Below, piece after piece: positions 44,501 to 55,635 of a stretch of DNA of 64,000 nucleotides. Positions within the stretch are counted from its first letter, which is position 1, and every line of letters starts with the position of its first letter. This DNA comes from Lysobacterales bacterium. GTDB lineage: Bacteria > Pseudomonadota > Gammaproteobacteria > Xanthomonadales > Xanthomonadaceae. The DNA is taken from contig JADKCY010000011.1 in the NCBI GenBank assembly GCA_016718605.1, positions 216,653-280,652 of the forward strand, read 5' to 3'. Below the pieces are notes generated by a model. That model searched no databases and was not told the origin of the DNA. It saw only the letters and a program-made list of their open reading frames with translations. Position numbers and translations under genes: made by a program.

Positions 44501-45282
44501 CCGCCGAGCACCCGTGGGTGAAGCAGGCCGAGGCCGCCCGCAAGGCACTGCAGGAGAAGCTGAGCCAGGACCGCACGGCCGAGCACGCTGCCGAATACCG
44601 GCAGACGCTGAACCAGCTCAAGAAGGACTACATCACCGCCTACATCGCCAGCCACAGCAAGGCGCGGCTGGGCGTGGCCGAGGACAAGACCCGCAACGCC
44701 CTGCGCAAGGACGACCGCCTGCTGGCACTGCGCGTGCTGGCCGGCGTGTCGCTGATGCCCACCAGCCAGCTCACCGCCTTCGAAGAATCCCTCAACGGCC
44801 TGAAGAGCTGTTCCTCGCTGGATGAGCCGACCCTGGTCACGGCCGCCGTCTGCCCGCACTGCCAGTTCCGCCCGTCTGCCGAGCAGTTGGAGCTGATCCC
44901 GGCGGCCAACCGCCTGCACAAGCTGGACGATGACCTGGATCAGTTGGTGGCCAACTGGCAGCAGACCCTGCTGGAGAACCTGGAAGACCCGTTCACGCAG
45001 GACAGCCTGGGCCTGTTGCCGCCCGCGTCCAAGAAGCTGATCGACGCCTTCCTGGCCTCACGCAAGCTGCCGGACCCGATGACCACCGAGTTCGCCAACG
45101 CCGTGCAGGAGGCGCTGTCGGGGCTGGAGAAGATCGCGGTCAAGGGCGACGAGATCAAGCAGGCGCTGCTGCAAGGCGGCTCGCCGGCCACGCCGGACGA
45201 CCTGCGCAAGCGCTTCGACACCTTCATGAACGAGCGCTGCAAGGGCAAGGATGCCACCAAGCTGCGCTTCGTGATCGAGTGA
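41542..45282 (+). CDS. brxC: BREX ATPase BrxC (1246 aa)
   Basis: Large P-loop ATPase present in nearly all BREX systems, required for phage exclusion and host methylation. Walker A is VGNYGTGKSHLMSV (G71-K77-S78), Walker B is VLLVVDEFLEYL near 177-188. A long helical C-terminal half follows, with one CPHC zinc-knuckle half (AAVCPHCQFRPSAEQLE). The ATG at 41542 is preferred to an upstream start at 41515. Markedly GC-rich, unlike pglX after it. Confidence 0.93.
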   Translation: MAKNMKYGDLIQFEQIESVIQLLDAGRPDEAKKLVATYVISDDMAERISKLMVPQLSFDDSVDHKGVLIVGNYGTGKSHLMSVLSLVAEDAAYAPMIRHPKVAEAVAPIAGRFKVLRIEVGGLQMPLRQIITLQLERFLEKIGVDYTFPTADKELNNKDSFEEMMAAFAEKFPDQGVLLVVDEFLEYLQSRRDHELVQDLAILRQIGEVTKHLKFRFVAGVQEAIFDSVRFQHVADSMRRVNERFTQILIDRQDVSFVVSARLLKKTADQQNKIREYLTPFAKFYGSMNERMDEYVRLFPVHPDYLKTFEQIHFTEKRGALKTIESAMLAILDQDVPTDRPLFISYESFWNTIKTNSVLRADPNIKEVMRVSEVLESRVQQAFTRPAYKPMALRVINALAVHRLTTGGDIHVPIGPTAAELRDALCLFQPGVEDMPGDPAENLLSMVQTVMREVLKTVNGQFISKAPDTEQYYLDLKKDIDYDAQIEKRAEALSDDALDRAYYSAVKALMECSDDLRYPGFQIWQYQLEWQERRVERMGYLFFGAPNDRPTAQPERDFYVYFIQPFDKPKFADNSLSDEVFFRLTGMDDDLKRHLSSYAAALDLASTASGGAKAIYLSKAQDFLRAMSKWLQEKQMTAFEVTYQGKKKNLQEWAKGVSLRDRARLGADERINFRDVVNVISGLVLGQRFVDLSPEYPTFSVLVTEANRKQLIGNALRALAGGTRTKDAIAVLDALELLDGDRVDPANSRYAQEVLNRLKAKGHGQVLNRSDLLSGTSDVEYFAPIKYRLEPDLLVTVLGGLVYSGDIVLSITGDKIDSGKLAQLAERSLEELKQFKHVEAPKEINLAVLRALFELFDLPSGLAQKASQGDTEPVIKLQEKVSVLVPRVLKAGSDLQQGKLGFWGQNLLREEEAKDWHARLDSLKKFTESLAPYNTVGKLKNLRVTQEDLDGQKKNLEVLAAVERLLELVVELGSTASYLSQAEMVLPAEHPWVKQAEAARKALQEKLSQDRTAEHAAEYRQTLNQLKKDYITAYIASHSKARLGVAEDKTRNALRKDDRLLALRVLAGVSLMPTSQLTAFEESLNGLKSCSSLDEPTLVTAAVCPHCQFRPSAEQLELIPAANRLHKLDDDLDQLVANWQQTLLENLEDPFTQDSLGLLPPASKKLIDAFLASRKLPDPMTTEFANAVQEALSGLEKIAVKGDEIKQALLQGGSPATPDDLRKRFDTFMNERCKGKDATKLRFVIE

Positions 45283-45330
45283 CACGACGTGATCACCCGA
45301 CCATGACAAAAAGAATTTGAGGAACGACTG

Positions 45331-48192
45331 ATGAGTGATCTTTTCCAGAACCACGCGGCCAAGTCCGGCCCCGTTGAATGCCTCGGGCAAACGTTCCCGA
45401 GTGATGAGGCTCGCCGCGAGCACTACCTGAAGTTGCTTGCCGAGAAGCTCAAAGATCCAGCGTTCCGGAAGATCGAAGGTTTTCCAGTCGGCTCGGACGA
45501 AGACATCCTGGCGCTTTCTGATCCACCGTACTACACGGCATGCCCGAATCCTTTCATCGAGGATTTCGTCCGGCACTACGGCAAGCCCTACGATTCGTCA
45601 GTTTCGTACAGCAAAGAACCCTTTGCTGCAGATGTCAGCGAGGGCAAGAACGACCCGATTTATAACGCACACAGCTATCACACCAAGGTTCCGCATAAAG
45701 CAATCATGCGGTACATCCTTCATTACACGCAGCCCGGAGATCTGATTTACGACGGATTCTGCGGCACAGGAATGACTGGGGTTGCGGCACAAATGTGCGG
45801 CGATCGTTCGGTCGTGCAATCAATGGGGTTTCGAGTGGACCCGGACGGCACGATTTACGAGCAGAGCAATGAAGATGGACGTTCGGTATGGAAGCCATTT
45901 TCAAAGATTGGAGTCCGGCGAGCCATTCTGAACGATCTGGCACCGGCCGCGAGCTTCATTGCCTACAACTACAACACGCCGGCTGATGTCGTTGCATTCG
46001 AATCGGAGGCGCAGAAATCGCTGACTTCTGTCGAGAGAGAATGCGGATGGATGTATCAGACTCTTCATGCCGCTACACCGGCACAAATTGAAGAGGCGAT
46101 ACGTCTTGTGGACTCGGAAGATCGACCGGATCTCAGGGATATCGGCTCAACAGGTCGAATCAACTACACCGTATGGTCTGACGTTTTTACCTGCCCTGAG
46201 TGCGCCGGTGATGTTGTTTTCTGGGATGCAGCCGTAGATGAGAAAGCTGGCGCCGTTCGTGATGAATTTGATTGCCCACACTGCTCGTCAAAGCTGACGA
46301 AGCGAGGTATGGAGCGAGCCTGGGTCAGCAGGATTGACGACGCAACCAAGCAACCCATTCGACAGGCAAAGCAAGCGCCAGTGATGGTCAATTACAGCGT
46401 CGGTAAAAAGCGCTTCGAAAAGCGTCCCGACGCTGTCGACAAGGCGATCGTAGCGAAAATAGAGAATCAACCGCTGGATAACTGGTGCCCGACCGATCGA
46501 ATGATGGAGGGCGGCGAGTCGAGGAGAAATGATCCAAGTGGTATCACCCACGTTCACCATTTCTACACCAAGCGGAATTTGGCGGTGCTGTCGAGTCTGC
46601 GTGCGAACCTAAAGAAGTCGACGATGGAGGGGCAGCTTCTATGTTTGGTAGGCGATCAGCTGCCACGTGCGAGCAAGATGCACAAGATCGCGGTGAGTCG
46701 CCTGAATACAAATTTGTCGAAGACAGCTGGCATCTTGGCTGGAACGCTCTACGTACCGTCCAACCAAATTGAGTATTCGGTATTAGAGATGATCTCGTAC
46801 CGGATCGCGGACGTAGCTTCTTACCTCGGGAAACGGGACAAGACCACGCGTCAGCTGGTGTTCACAGGATCAACCGCTACAACGTTAATTCCCGATAACA
46901 GCCTAGATTACATTTTTGTAGATCCGCCATTTGGCGCAAATATTAGCTATTCAGAGCTAAATTTTCTTTGGGAGGCCTGGCTCAAGGTATTCACGAATAT
47001 TGCTCCTGAGGCTATCGAGAACCGTTCTCACGGAAAGTCGTTGGATGATTATCGATCGCTCATGTCTATCTGCTTCAAAGAAGCTTTCCGAAAGCTGAAG
47101 CCAGGGAGGTGGATGACGGTTGAATTTTCGAATACCCAGGCATCCGTATGGAACACCATCCAAACGTCGCTGCAAGAAGCCGGATTCGTCGTTGCGAACG
47201 TTTCGGCGCTCGATAAAAAACAGGGAAGCTTCAAGGCGGTAACAACGACCACTGCCGTCAAACAAGATCTGGTCATTTCCGCCTACAAGCCGAATGGTGG
47301 TTTGGAAGAGCGATTCTCCAAGACTGGTGGAAGCGAAGATTCAGTCTGGGATTTTGTTCGAACGCATTTGAAGTATCTGCCAACGGTTAAGGTAAGGAAC
47401 AGCACTCTCGAGTTCATTGCCGAACGAGATCCAAGAATTATTTTTGATCGCATGGTGGCTTGGTTCATCCGCCACAACGTTCCGGTTCCAATGTCGACCC
47501 ATGAGTTTCAAGCTGGCCTCACACAGCGTTTCGTGGAACGTGACGGCATGACCTTTCTGCCGGATCAGGTCGCCGAGTACGACAAGAAGCGTATGCAGGT
47601 CGCCATCGCTCCACAGATGGAGATGTTCGTTTCCGATGAGCGCAGCGCGATTGATTGGTTGACCGATTTCTTGAAGCGTCGGCCGTCTACCTATCAAGAA
47701 ATCCATACCGATTTCATCAGCCAGCTCGGGGCGGGCTGGAAGAAGCACGAGTCGAAGCCGGAACTTGCCGCTTTACTTGAGGACAACTTCATTCAGTACG
47801 ACGGCACTGGTGAGGTTCCGAGCCAGATTCACAGTTATCTGTCGACCAACCACAAGGATCTTCGGGGTTTAGAGAAGAACAGCCCAGCACTTGTCGCCAA
47901 GGCCAAGGATCGCTGGTACGTGCCCGACCCGAACAAAGCACAGGATCTGGAGAAGAAACGCGAGAAGGCACTGCTTAAGGAGTTCGACCACTACCGAGCG
48001 TTCACGGGTCGTCGTCTGAAGGAGTTCCGTCTGGAAGCGTTGCGCGCTGGCTTCAGAGCTGCATGGGGCAATAAGGACTACCAGACGATCATCGACATCG
48101 CGAAGAAGGTGCCCGACGAAGCGCTGCAAGAGGACGAGAAGCTGTTGACACTGTACGACATGGCTTTGACCAGAACGGAGGATGGACTATGA
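45331..48192 (+). CDS. pglX: BREX-3 DNA methyltransferase PglX (DUF1156-type, 953 aa)
   Basis: Amino-methyltransferase expected to methylate adenine in the BREX site and so mark self DNA. An N-terminal ALSDPPYYTACPN (D64-Y67) is followed by the SAM-binding DGFCGTGMTGVA (141-152). A second catalytic-like VDPPFGANISYSELN lies at 530-544. Two CxxC pairs (CPECAGD and CPHCSSK) form a zinc ribbon between them. ATG at 45331 with GAGGAA upstream. Base composition is clearly lower in GC than brxC. The stop overlaps the ATPase gene (ATGA). Confidence 0.9.
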   Translation: MSDLFQNHAAKSGPVECLGQTFPSDEARREHYLKLLAEKLKDPAFRKIEGFPVGSDEDILALSDPPYYTACPNPFIEDFVRHYGKPYDSSVSYSKEPFAADVSEGKNDPIYNAHSYHTKVPHKAIMRYILHYTQPGDLIYDGFCGTGMTGVAAQMCGDRSVVQSMGFRVDPDGTIYEQSNEDGRSVWKPFSKIGVRRAILNDLAPAASFIAYNYNTPADVVAFESEAQKSLTSVERECGWMYQTLHAATPAQIEEAIRLVDSEDRPDLRDIGSTGRINYTVWSDVFTCPECAGDVVFWDAAVDEKAGAVRDEFDCPHCSSKLTKRGMERAWVSRIDDATKQPIRQAKQAPVMVNYSVGKKRFEKRPDAVDKAIVAKIENQPLDNWCPTDRMMEGGESRRNDPSGITHVHHFYTKRNLAVLSSLRANLKKSTMEGQLLCLVGDQLPRASKMHKIAVSRLNTNLSKTAGILAGTLYVPSNQIEYSVLEMISYRIADVASYLGKRDKTTRQLVFTGSTATTLIPDNSLDYIFVDPPFGANISYSELNFLWEAWLKVFTNIAPEAIENRSHGKSLDDYRSLMSICFKEAFRKLKPGRWMTVEFSNTQASVWNTIQTSLQEAGFVVANVSALDKKQGSFKAVTTTTAVKQDLVISAYKPNGGLEERFSKTGGSEDSVWDFVRTHLKYLPTVKVRNSTLEFIAERDPRIIFDRMVAWFIRHNVPVPMSTHEFQAGLTQRFVERDGMTFLPDQVAEYDKKRMQVAIAPQMEMFVSDERSAIDWLTDFLKRRPSTYQEIHTDFISQLGAGWKKHESKPELAALLEDNFIQYDGTGEVPSQIHSYLSTNHKDLRGLEKNSPALVAKAKDRWYVPDPNKAQDLEKKREKALLKEFDHYRAFTGRRLKEFRLEALRAGFRAAWGNKDYQTIIDIAKKVPDEALQEDEKLLTLYDMALTRTEDGL

Positions 48193-49223
48193 GCAAGATC
48201 ACGCACATCAAGCTGGATAACTTCACATCCTTTGCCGGGCTGGATCAGGCGTTTTCGCAAGGCGTAAACGTCATCATCGGCGCTAATGGCACGGGCAAAA
48301 CGCACTTGCTGAAAGTGCTGTACGCGGCATGCGCCGTAACCGTGGGCGAAGACAAGGAAAAGGGCTTTGCACTCAAGCTGCGTAATGTCTTCAACCCGTA
48401 TGAGGGCCGTATGGGCCGTCTGGCACGTCGGCAATCAACCAGCGTCAAAACCAAAGCCGTGGTCACCCGTGAAGGTGGTGCAAAACTGGCGGCAGAGTTT
48501 TCCAATCACACCAGCAAGCCGGAGGATGTGAAGGTCACTGGCGAGGCATCCTGGAAAAAAGAAGAGCTGACCAGCGCCTATATCCCAGTCAAGGAGATGC
48601 TGGCCCATGCGCCAGGCTTTCTGGCCACTGCAGCCAAACGGGAAATTGCTTTTGAAGAAGTCTATGCGGACATCATCAAGCGTGCCTTCCTCCCCAAGTT
48701 GATGGGCCCTACAGACAAAGATCGCCAGCGTTTGCTGACAGCGCTACAGAAAGCCATTGACGGCAAGGTGGTCGCGAAAGGCGAGCATTTTTTTCTCAAA
48801 AACAAACAGGGCGACCTCGAATTCACTCTGTTGGCCGAAGGCATGCGCAAGCTGGCCTTGATCTGGTTACTGATCCAGAACGGCACATTGCTCTCGGGAT
48901 CGGTGCTGTTTTGGGATGAGCCAGAAGCCAATCTGAATCCAGCTTTGATGGGCGAAGTAGTCGAGGTGATCCTGGAGTTGCAACGTATGGGCGTGCAGGT
49001 ATTCCTGACGACCCATAACTATGTCCTGCTCAAAGAGTTTGACTTACGCAAGCAGAAAGATGACCAGATTCGCTACCTATCGCTATTCCGGGATGAGTCG
49101 GAAGCTGTTTTTTCCAAAGCGAGTGAAAGTTATCTGGGCGTTGATCCAAATGCGATTGCCGCAACTTTCAGCGATCTTTACGACCGTGAACTCAAGCGCA
49201 GTCTGGGAGGCATCAAACCATGA
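48189..49223 (+). CDS. AAA/ABC-type ATPase inserted in the BREX operon (344 aa)
   Basis: SMC/ABC-like ATPase: N-terminal ITHIKLDNFTSFAGLDQAF strand pair, Walker A IIGANGTGKTHLLKVL (about 30-45), a signature-like LLAEGMRKLALIWLLI, Walker B VLFWDEPEANLNPALM (about 238-253) and the switch block VFLTTHNYVLLKEF. It resembles the ATPases of OLD, Septu and PARIS type defence pairs. It overlaps pglX upstream and the nuclease gene downstream by 4 bases each. It is not one of the six core BREX-3 genes, so it is an accessory module. Confidence 0.85.
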   Translation: MSKITHIKLDNFTSFAGLDQAFSQGVNVIIGANGTGKTHLLKVLYAACAVTVGEDKEKGFALKLRNVFNPYEGRMGRLARRQSTSVKTKAVVTREGGAKLAAEFSNHTSKPEDVKVTGEASWKKEELTSAYIPVKEMLAHAPGFLATAAKREIAFEEVYADIIKRAFLPKLMGPTDKDRQRLLTALQKAIDGKVVAKGEHFFLKNKQGDLEFTLLAEGMRKLALIWLLIQNGTLLSGSVLFWDEPEANLNPALMGEVVEVILELQRMGVQVFLTTHNYVLLKEFDLRKQKDDQIRYLSLFRDESEAVFSKASESYLGVDPNAIAATFSDLYDRELKRSLGGIKP

Positions 49224-49725
49224 CGGTGCTTGCTGAAGATGATTTGCAGATCACTTTGCCAGCAGGCGTCGCTGGCCGGAAGTTCGATGATGAGACCAGT
49301 CATGGCTTAAGCCATTGCATGAAGGCGGTGGACTTTATCGTCGAATTGGACGATCGGACATACTTTGTCGAGTTCAAGGACCCTGAAAATCCGAATGCCA
49401 AGCCCAAGGACAGCGCTGCGTTCCTCAAGAAGTTCATGAGTGGCGCAATTGATAGCGACCTCAAGACCAAGTATCGGGACTCGTGGTTATACGAGTACGC
49501 CGAAGGTCGGGCGAAGAAGCCCATCTATTACCTCGTGCTAATCGGCGCGAGTACGTTGTCTGATGCCGAGCTGATAACGCGAACTGATGCTCTAAAGCGT
49601 CAGATTCCGATGAACGGGCCCGCTGATCGTCCGTGGAAGAAACCATTTGTGGCTGGTTGTGCAGTGATGAATCTTGCTGCCTGGAATAGAACCCTGACAC
49701 ATATACCGGCAAACCGAGTCGGTCC

Positions 49726-49729
<4 letters not shown>
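49220..49729 (+). CDS. PD-(D/E)XK nuclease-like partner of the ATPase (169 aa)
   Basis: Visible active-site pattern: D38 in KAVDFIVEL and E51-x-K53 in TYFVEFKDPENP, at a spacing normal for PD-(D/E)XK nucleases, with strand-turn-strand geometry between. The remaining part (KPIYYLVLIGAST) has the following core strand. It would be an effector gated by the preceding ATPase. Overlaps by 4 bases with both neighbours; brxHII starts within its end. The nuclease assignment is from the motif only. Confidence 0.65.
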
Positions 49730-52520
<2,791 letters not shown>

Positions 52521-52524
<4 letters not shown>

Positions 52525-54533
52525 GCCTTTGGACGGAACGCATCCTGAGCCACTTCACGGCCGACCTCACCCGGCTGTGGGTAGCGTGTGACCCTGACGA
52601 TGTGTTGCTCGACGAGAAGTTGTTGACCGAGCTGCGCGGTCGCGGCTTTGAGCTGATGCTCTACGAAGACCCGTTTTCCTTCCGCGCGGAGTATGAGGAA
52701 CGCTACCGAGCGGCATGGGATCGCGGTGAGCTGGGGCCAGCGCCTTCGCTGGTTCTGCATCTGCGCAGCGCCGACGCTAATGAATTACCGTGGGACATCG
52801 TGCATCACAGTCGTGTGGTCCGGCTCAGCCTTGCGGAGCTTTTCCCCAGGCTGGCATACAGCGCGGTACAGCAAGTCGAGCCGGAGCACTTTGCCGGGCT
52901 ATTTCATGCCCACCAGACCGAATTGCAGTCAGCGCGCGGCGAGAACGAGTCCAAGGACTTCATTCTCGAGCACGTCTACCAACTGACGCCGAGATCCATT
53001 CGCAACCCGGTCGACTTTTGGCGTGAGCTGCTGCGCATGCACTTCGCCAACCGCTCGTTGCCACCTCTGTTCGCCCAGCACGCGGCAAGCATTCTCCAGG
53101 GCAAGGGACTGTTCCCGGGCCTTCCCGTCGCCACATGGCTGGCATCCAAGAGCGCGCTGCTGCGCGTGGTACAGGATGCGTGGTATCGCTACCTGACGAC
53201 CCTGGGGCTTGATGGCACGCGTACAGGGGAGCCGCCACCACCAGACTACGTCGCCAAGATCGAGATTCCGTTCGATCACTCCGATGTGCAGGTGCTGGTC
53301 GACTCCATGTTCCTCGACGGCAGCTTGCATCCGCTCGCGGTGCACAGTGTTCCGGCGGGGATGCCGAGTTGGATCAAGGCCGGCATCGTCCGGGACCCGG
53401 CGGCATTGCAGGCTTTGGTGCTCAAAGGCATCGATGGCCTGATCGCAGCGACCCCAACGGCGGCCTCTTCGCACAAGGACTGGAGCGAGTTCGCCAAACG
53501 CTACGGTGAGATCCTGGCCCGCACGCATGGTCTGCCAGGCACGGAAGGCAGCGAACACCTGCCGGTGATTCGAGAGCGGATCAAGACCTTGCAGGCGCAA
53601 TCAGACGAGGGTCTGCGAGCCTGGGTCGCAGCCAAGCATTACGCCGACCTGATCCTGCAGCCGGTGACCAAAGGTCCGGTGATGGTGCACCACGTGCCGC
53701 GCTTCTTGCTCCATCGGCGGTCCGCAGGGGAAAACAAGGTGGCTCTACTGGTATTCGACGGGCTGGCCTTCGACCAGTGGGTGCAGATCCGCGAGCGCCT
53801 GATCGCCACCACGAAACGTTTCGCGTTCGACGAGGGAACCGCGTTTGCATGGCTGCCGACTGTGACATCGGTGTCGCGCCAGGCGCTGTTCTCCGGCCTG
53901 AAACCGCGAGAGTTCGACGACTCCATCGACAGGACGGACAAGGAGGAATCCTTGTGGAAGACGTTCTGGCAGAACGAAGGCGTCAACTCGAATGAAGTGA
54001 TGTATCGACGAGCACTGCGACAGACCCATCAGCTCGACGCACTGGAAGCGGATTTGATCGACCGGCGCCCGAAGGTGGTGGGCCTGGTCATCGATGAGGT
54101 GGACGATCGGCTCCACAAAGAGCGGTCCAAGAAGGACGTGGCGATGTGGATCGGGAACTGGTTGACGACCGGTTTCGTCGACCGGCTGTTCTCGCTGCTG
54201 CTGGACAAGGGATACCACATCTATCTCACGGCGGACCACGGCAACGTTGAGTCCACCGGCGTCGGCAGGCCCAGCCAGGGCGTGATTGCAGAGACGCGCG
54301 GTGAGCGCGTTCGGGTCTACCGGAGTGAGCCATTGCTGGCCGATTCCGCTGCGGCCTATCCCACCACAGCCAGGTTGGACATCGCTGGACTACCCGCGAA
54401 CTTCATGCCCCTATTCGCAGGCGGACGAACCGCCTTTGTGCCGGAGGGCGAGCAGGTGGTGGTCCACGGCGGGGTGTCGGTCGAAGAGTTGATCGTGCCA
54501 TTTGTGAAAGTCAGTTATGTATTGGGCAACTAA
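52521..54533 (+). CDS. pglZ: BREX phosphatase-like PglZ (670 aa)
   Basis: Alkaline-phosphatase-superfamily protein universal to BREX. Metal-site blocks VALLVFDGLAFDQWVQI (about 408-424), VVGLVIDEVDDRLHKE and HIYLTADHGNVEST (about 565-578) are present in order. About 350 N-terminal residues are helical. Overlaps brxHII by 4 bases. Confidence 0.92.
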
Positions 54534-54542
54534 GGAGAATTC

Positions 54543-54836
54543 ATGGTAACTGTCGAGGAAACTTTGGCTCTTTCGCAGTCCAATGGTCGCGTTTGCCCGC
54601 AACCTCAGAAATGGAACCAGCTCTATGAGCTACTTCCCGGTCGCGTTCGAGTCGGTGCTAGTTGGGAGCCGGCTCTTCCTTTGATCTTGGCTGCATGGTG
54701 GGATTCGCCCGACATCTCAAAAATGTTACGACTTCGAGAACACATCGAGTGGGCCTCGCGACACAGTGTTCTGGATACTGTGCATGCCTTTCTCGTATCC
54801 CTTCCTGAGAGTGACTGGCATCATGTTGGTGAGTAA
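54543..54836 (+). CDS. Small hypothetical protein inside the BREX operon (97 aa)
   Basis: Preceded by a strong AAGGAG 7 bases before its ATG and only 9 bases after pglZ, so it should be translated. Product is helical, Trp-rich (PALPLILAAWWDSPDISKML; LRLREHIEWASRHS). No domain recognised. Base composition is lower in GC than pglZ. An accessory or regulatory BREX gene, or an immunity-type small protein, are both possible. Confidence 0.7.
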   Translation: MVTVEETLALSQSNGRVCPQPQKWNQLYELLPGRVRVGASWEPALPLILAAWWDSPDISKMLRLREHIEWASRHSVLDTVHAFLVSLPESDWHHVGE

Positions 54837-54904
54837 GTCCATTTGCAGTGCTTTCAAGCCGGCGCTGTCTCGCGGCATGCATTGATGCAGAAGATAGGTA
54901 ACGA

Positions 54905-55627
54905 ATGAATTCATCAGCCCCAAAAATAGGCTTTGATCGGTTCATTCAGCTTGATTGGGCGGCTGCGGCACTGAATGTTCGTGCAGGCGTGGCTGGGCTA
55001 GATGATCTGAATGCACTGCTCGATGCAGCCGAACTTGGCCTGGAAGCCAAGAAGAAAACTCGCACCGTACTGAATCGGCTGTGGCTGGAGCCGCGCGCCG
55101 AACTGGTCGAGTACGCCGATCGCGGCGTGGCCATCCACAAGACGCAGCCGGACATTCCCGTCTCAGCACTGTGCTGGGGCATGTCTTTGGCGACGTACCC
55201 GTTCTTTGGCAAGGTAGCCGAGCTGGTGGGCCGCCTCTCCGCCATCCAGGGCGACTGCGCGTCCGCCGAGGTCCATCGGCGCATGAGTGAAACCTATGGG
55301 GAGCGCGAGGGCACCCGGCGCATGACCAATATGGTCATCCAGAGCCAGGCGAGCTGGGGCGCAGTGGAGCGGGTCGAGAACGGCAAGCGGGTCATTCGCT
55401 TGCCCCAGACGAGCATCGACAACGATGCGCTCACTGCTTGGCTGATCGAAGCTGCTGTCCGCTACGCCGGCAAGCCCGTTTCGGTACCTAGTCTGCAGTC
55501 GCTACCAGTGCTGTTCCCGTTCAACTTGACGCGGCCCCTGGCATACGTGGTGTCGAATAGCCCGAACCTCGACCTCCGGTCGGAAGGTCCGAGTAACCAG
55601 TTCGTCGCTTTGCGCGCCACCCTCTGA
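54905..55627 (+). CDS. brxA: BREX protein BrxA (DUF1819-like, 240 aa)
   Basis: Small DNA-binding-type protein of BREX. In type 3 loci it stands last, as here. It begins DRFIQLDWAAAALNVRAG and has the RTVLNRLWLEPRAELVEYAD helical block and a winged-helix-like middle (AEVHRRMSETYGEREGTRRM). Length agrees with the family. Its end has GC-rich composition. The McrB-like gene begins 8 bases later, so both may be cotranscribed. Confidence 0.8.
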   Translation: MNSSAPKIGFDRFIQLDWAAAALNVRAGVAGLDDLNALLDAAELGLEAKKKTRTVLNRLWLEPRAELVEYADRGVAIHKTQPDIPVSALCWGMSLATYPFFGKVAELVGRLSAIQGDCASAEVHRRMSETYGEREGTRRMTNMVIQSQASWGAVERVENGKRVIRLPQTSIDNDALTAWLIEAAVRYAGKPVSVPSLQSLPVLFPFNLTRPLAYVVSNSPNLDLRSEGPSNQFVALRATL

Positions 55628-55635
55628 GGACAGAC

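Noticed and set aside
41593..44919. Long minus-strand frames (576 and 468 codons) and a 669-codon plus-strand frame inside brxC
   Set aside because: They are shadows caused by high GC content. Their products are low-complexity and brxC in the main frame has clear domain motifs.
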